Source of the DNA: Syntrophomonadaceae bacterium | GTDB taxonomy: Bacteria > Bacillota_B > Syntrophomonadia > Syntrophomonadales > Syntrophomonadaceae | Direction: 5' to 3' | Assembly (NCBI GenBank): GCA_030627145.1 | Contig: DAOUSQ010000006.1 | Location: 1-16,691 of the forward strand | Length of the DNA stretch: 16,691 nt | Shown: piece after piece, positions 14,306 through 16,691 of the stretch | Layout: every line of letters begins with the position of its first letter | How positions within the stretch are numbered: position 1 is the stretch's first letter | The notes under the pieces: generated by a model | Told to the model about the DNA's origin: nothing | Seen by the model: only the letters and a program-made list of their open reading frames with translations | Databases searched by the model: none | Translations under genes and position numbers: made by a program

Positions 14306-15250
14306 ATGAGTATTAATATCATAAATATTTCAACCAGTAATGTTCTTCAGCTGCAGCAGAAATTGTTGCTTGTGCCGGGGCAGGTACTTAAAGGACAGGT
14401 TGCGGAAATCCAGGGCAATCAGGTGGTTCTCCAATTTGGGAATGATTTGCTAAAGGCGGAAACCAGGGTTAAGTTAAGATCGGGGCAGAAGTTAAAGCTC
14501 CTGGTAGAATCAGTTAACAATGGTTTTATCAGCCTGAAAGTACTTCCTGGAAATGAAACGATAAGACCGGAGGATTTAATATTATTAAGGATGGGAATTA
14601 AACCACAGGAAAACATAGAAGCAGTTATCCGGGAGTTTCTCAGGTTTCAAATGCCGCTAAATCCTCAGGATATCATGGAAATAATTACATTTATTAAAGA
14701 TAATAAATTGTCAGAAGAGATATTATCCCTAATTGTGTGGCTGAAGAGTACCGGTATAAAAATAAAATCAGGCGAAGATTTAAATGCTTTGAAAGATTTA
14801 TATAGATTTTTCCGGGGGGAGTTTTCGGGCCGGGATGAAGCCAGGTTTTTTAATTTTTTAAACGAATCCGAAAATACTAGTTCTGAGGGGTATAATATAT
14901 TTGGTTGGCCTTTAGGGAAACATCATATTTATTTATTAACACCGGGTTCTAAGAAAGAAAGGCTGCAGCCGGAAACGTGTCAGCTCTTTCTGAGATTGAA
15001 ATCCAGGGTACTTGAAGAACTCTGGGTAAAACTGGACAGTATACAAAATAATCTAAATGTAGACATATTGTGTAATAATGAAAAACACCGTCTGATTATT
15101 GATAAAGAAATTATTTCACTTCAAAAAACTCTGCAGTCTGCTGGTTACCATGTGGGAAAGATTACAGTGGAAGTAGGCAGGGTCAATACTATATTTGACC
15201 TGTTACCCGGTCATGGACAGGGAATTGCTACAGTAAATATTAAAGTATAG
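14306..15250 (+). CDS. FliK-like flagellar hook-length control protein (YlqG-type)
   Basis: A 314-residue soluble protein. Residues about 20-80 form a small beta-rich domain (VPGQVLKGQVAEIQGNQVVL, then LRSGQKLKLLVESVNNGFISLKVL), the middle (about 90-180) is helical, and residues about 222-290 (LFLRLKSRVLEELWVKLDSI, NLNVDILCNNEKHRLIIDKE, SLQKTLQSAGYHVGKITVEV) match the C-terminal FliK domain pattern in which a LG-type strand, a short-lived strand pair and a Leu-rich helix end in a GxxxxxVxV strand. The FliK family measures hook length and signals to FlhB; here it is encoded directly after an FlhB-like protein, a pairing also seen as ylqG/ylqH in Bacillus. ATG 14306 is taken because the homology starts there and GGGGGAG precedes it; the longer frame from 14252 lies within the previous gene. 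Confidence 0.65.
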   Translation: MSINIINISTSNVLQLQQKLLLVPGQVLKGQVAEIQGNQVVLQFGNDLLKAETRVKLRSGQKLKLLVESVNNGFISLKVLPGNETIRPEDLILLRMGIKPQENIEAVIREFLRFQMPLNPQDIMEIITFIKDNKLSEEILSLIVWLKSTGIKIKSGEDLNALKDLYRFFRGEFSGRDEARFFNFLNESENTSSEGYNIFGWPLGKHHIYLLTPGSKKERLQPETCQLFLRLKSRVLEELWVKLDSIQNNLNVDILCNNEKHRLIIDKEIISLQKTLQSAGYHVGKITVEVGRVNTIFDLLPGHGQGIATVNIKV

Positions 15251-15287
15251 GTGAGGACATTAGCCGGAATTTATCAATCCTTCTTTT

Positions 15288-15308
15288 AGCCTTTTCCAAA
15301 AAGCTTTT
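15288..15308 (+). terminator. Weak hairpin after the FliK-like gene
   Basis: AGC-C-TTTT can pair with AAAA-A-GCT around a short loop, followed by four T. The stem is AT-rich with one mismatch, so termination would be inefficient. It lies in the 190-base gap between two convergent genes, which otherwise shows no clear feature. Confidence 0.3.
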
Positions 15309-15440
15309 AACCCAGATGGCTGATTGCTTTCATATTCACCTTATTGCTCCATTTAAAGAACTTGATGACATTTTAATTTCTTGACTAAACCTGAAAAGTT
15401 ACATTCTCAAATAGTACCCGGCTATGTGTAGTGTAGGGTT

Positions 15441-15974
15441 CTATCCTTTTTGTATATACCATAAGAGTGCTTTGGCAAGTAGGTCTTTTTCACTGTATCC
15501 CGGGTGTTTTTTGCAAAAGTTTTTCCAGTTACCCCATATTTTGTTATTTATCCTTATAGTTTTTCTAATTTCTTCACCATCATCAGGAATAGGAACATCG
15601 AACCTGTCATCAATTGTCTGAATCTGGCTGATATTTTTTTTCCACCACTCGGACATCTGTATTATCTCATCGGCAAAATTCAGTATTTTAGATAATTTAT
15701 CGATGTCAACACCTGTAATTACTAGTCGGTCTGACTCCTCGTTTTCGGGTATTGCTACCTGTCTGACATTTTTGTTATGTCCCTTGTTTTCTTTATTAAG
15801 AAAGTAACCTGCTTTTTCAAATTGTTTTTGTAATGTTTTTTTTGATTTCATTATTTCATTTTCAAATTGAGGAGAATTTAAGATTTGGCGTAAACTTATA
15901 CCTTCGCTTAATTTGTCATTAATATATTTTATTTTATCCTGTTTACCCGAATTAAAAAAATCTTCTTTTCCCAT
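15441..15974 (-). CDS. Putative DNA-binding protein with N-terminal HTH and C-terminal ribbon-helix-helix
   Basis: I do not recognise a named family. The 177-residue protein has, at about residues 14-62, INDKLSEGISLRQIL followed by SKKTLQKQFEKAGYFLNKENKGH, the spacing and closing GYxxNKE of a short HTH found in plasmid and phage regulators. Residues 137-177 (RKTIRINNKIWGNWKNFCKK, then GYSEKDLLAKALLWYIQKG) give a basic strand and two helices as in a CopG/Arc ribbon-helix-helix. The middle is a charged linker. It stands alone on the minus strand, convergent with the FliK-like gene, with its own extended -10 promoter and a direct repeat that could be its operator. AT-rich codon use and this layout suggest an acquired gene. 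A DNA-binding role is inferred from secondary-structure pattern. Confidence 0.6.
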   Translation of the reverse strand: MGKEDFFNSGKQDKIKYINDKLSEGISLRQILNSPQFENEIMKSKKTLQKQFEKAGYFLNKENKGHNKNVRQVAIPENEESDRLVITGVDIDKLSKILNFADEIIQMSEWWKKNISQIQTIDDRFDVPIPDDGEEIRKTIRINNKIWGNWKNFCKKHPGYSEKDLLAKALLWYIQKG

Positions 15975-15999
15975 TACTAGCTTTCCCTATTTTAGTAAA

Positions 16000-16016
16000 T
16001 GTCATTAAGTGTCATT
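16000..16016 (-). promoter_or_regulatory. Direct repeat TGTCATT, possible operator
   Basis: TGTCATT occurs at 16000-16006 and again at 16010-16016 (plus-strand reading), a ten-base period equal to one helical turn. It lies between the predicted promoter and the start of the minus-strand HTH/RHH gene. Ribbon-helix-helix proteins often bind such same-face direct repeats, so autorepression is plausible but unproven. Confidence 0.45.
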
Positions 16017-16060
16017 TTTAGTCGGCAGAGAATCAAGTAAAAAATTTTTCTTATTAGTTG

Positions 16061-16069
16061 ATTATAGCA
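16061..16069 (-). promoter_or_regulatory. Extended -10 promoter for the HTH/RHH gene
   Basis: On the minus strand the sequence reads TGCTATAAT, a perfect extended -10. A TTGTCA (16088-16093) lies upstream, but the 21-base spacer is too long for a standard -35, so the TG motif probably carries recognition. It gives this gene transcription independent of cheW. Confidence 0.55.
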
Positions 16070-16104
16070 AAAAAAACCTGGTATTACTGACAATTTATAA
16101 AAAA

Positions 16105-16539
16105 TCATAAGTTTATGTTTTGCTGATTGATTATTTCTTTTAAATTTAGCAAAATCAGCAGGCGATTATCTATTTTTCCTACTCCATCAACGAACCTTGC
16201 TTCAACAGTACTAATAAGTTCGGGTGTTTCAATGTCTTTTTCTTCCAGGTAATTTACTTCTGTAACGCTGTCAACAATGATGCCAAAATTTATGTCATCA
16301 ATGTTTAAGATTATTATTCGAGATTGCTCAGTAAGTTTGCTTTCCTCATTACCAAGCCTTTTACTAAGACTTATTACTGGCACAATATTGCCTCTAAGGT
16401 TTATAACTCCTTTAATATAGTCGGGGCTTTTAGGAACTCTTGTAAATGCCGGCGGCCTTATTATTTCTTTGACCACCTGTATATCTATGGCATATTCTTC
16501 CTCGCCTGACTTAAATGTAACCATTTGCCTTCTTTCCAT
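16105..16539 (-). CDS. cheW: Chemotaxis coupling protein CheW
   Basis: CheW links chemoreceptors to the kinase CheA in membrane-proximal arrays. The 144-residue product is a single CheW domain: MVTFKSGEEEYAIDIQVVKEII (about 6-27), the PKSPDYIKGVINLRGNIVPVISL signature (about 36-58) with the conserved NLRG-x-x-P-V, then IIILNIDDINFGIIVDSVTEV and GVGKIDNRLLILLNLKEII at the end. ATG 16539 is chosen because AAAGGAGTGA lies just ahead on the minus strand; longer in-frame starts read through the dispersed repeat at the window edge and have no family homology. Neighbouring chemotaxis genes are not visible here. It lies upstream of, but probably not cotranscribed with, the HTH/RHH gene. Confidence 0.93.
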   Translation of the reverse strand: MERRQMVTFKSGEEEYAIDIQVVKEIIRPPAFTRVPKSPDYIKGVINLRGNIVPVISLSKRLGNEESKLTEQSRIIILNIDDINFGIIVDSVTEVNYLEEKDIETPELISTVEARFVDGVGKIDNRLLILLNLKEIINQQNINL

Positions 16540-16614
16540 TATATTCACTCCTTTGTATTTTTTACATTGAATTTGAGTAATGGTTGATTCAACTGCAAAA
16601 AGTCCGTTATTATC

Positions 16615-16691
16615 TCTCGTAGAGAAGACTTCAGTCTCCCCGGAACTCGGGATGCAATTCTTCAGCATTTGACGCGGAAGCTGAAGCATCC
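16615..16691. repeat. Dispersed structured repeat, copy B (runs into window edge)
   Basis: Second copy of the element at 2599-2677, same orientation, with identical GACTTCAGTCTCCC and GCATTTGACGCGGAAGCT blocks and scattered substitutions. Read on the minus strand it folds as GGATGC-TTCAGC ... GCTGAA ... GCATCC (nested stems) followed by GGGGAGAC-TGAA-GTCTTCTC, the latter using G-U pairs where copy A has G-C. It lies about 75 bases ahead of the cheW start on the opposite orientation. The right end cannot be seen. Confidence 0.7.

Noticed and set aside
15262..15345. On the minus strand, a 26-codon open stretch ending in a taa, with a protein-like tail (SGLKAFWKRLKEGLINSG), perhaps the end of a decayed gene.
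   Set aside because: It is preceded by an in-frame stop, has no start or ribosome site, and I cannot match it to a family. Chance cannot be excluded in so short a stretch.
16540..16689. An in-frame N-terminal extension of cheW by about 50 codons to the window edge.
   Set aside because: The extension translates the dispersed repeat, has no CheW homology, and a strong ribosome site sits right before ATG 16539.

Overview
The window is a flagellar locus from what looks like a motile, low-to-moderate GC Gram-positive bacterium of the Bacillota, most likely class Clostridia. The signs are strong AGGAGG-type ribosome sites, several TTG and GTG starts, a Bacillus-type sigma-28 (sigma-D) flagellin promoter with a CsrA-like leader, and the gene order flaG, fliD, fliT/flgN-like, flaG-like, fliS, flagellin. 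I cannot name the species from sequence alone.

Layout. Positions 1-3128 hold late-filament genes on the plus strand: the end of a FlaG protein, the filament cap FliD, a small FliT/FlgN-type chaperone, a second FlaG-like protein and the flagellin chaperone FliS. Positions 3144-4271 are the flagellin unit: sigma-28 promoter, structured leader, flagellin gene and a strong terminator. Positions 4313-6783 hold an unrecognised 199-residue protein followed by a Maf-type (DUF115) flagellin glycosyltransferase. Positions 6989-13721 are a seven-gene cassette (legB, legC, ptmE, legH, legI, legG, legF) that reads as the pathway to CMP-legionaminic acid by the GDP-sugar route known from Campylobacter. Positions 13720-13980 are the remnant of a Wzx-type polysaccharide flippase. 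Flagellar export genes resume at 14023-15250 with an FlhB-like C-terminal-domain protein and a FliK-like protein. On the minus strand are a putative DNA-binding protein with an HTH and a ribbon-helix-helix (15441-15974) and a CheW (16105-16539).

How the parts fit. The leg genes would make the activated nonulosonate in the cytoplasm, and Maf would transfer it to Ser/Thr in the short central region of flagellin before export, with FliS holding the subunits and FliD capping the filament. A membrane flippase has no role in that scheme, which fits its decay at the 3' end of the cassette. The cassette looks inserted between flagellar genes and seems more AT-rich than its surroundings.

Points that merit a second look are the unknown protein between flagellin and Maf, an approximately 78-base structured repeat present at 2599-2677 and again at the right edge of the window, a ten-G tract in a ribosome-binding site, a cysteine in flagellin, and a tandem operator-like repeat in front of the HTH/RHH gene.
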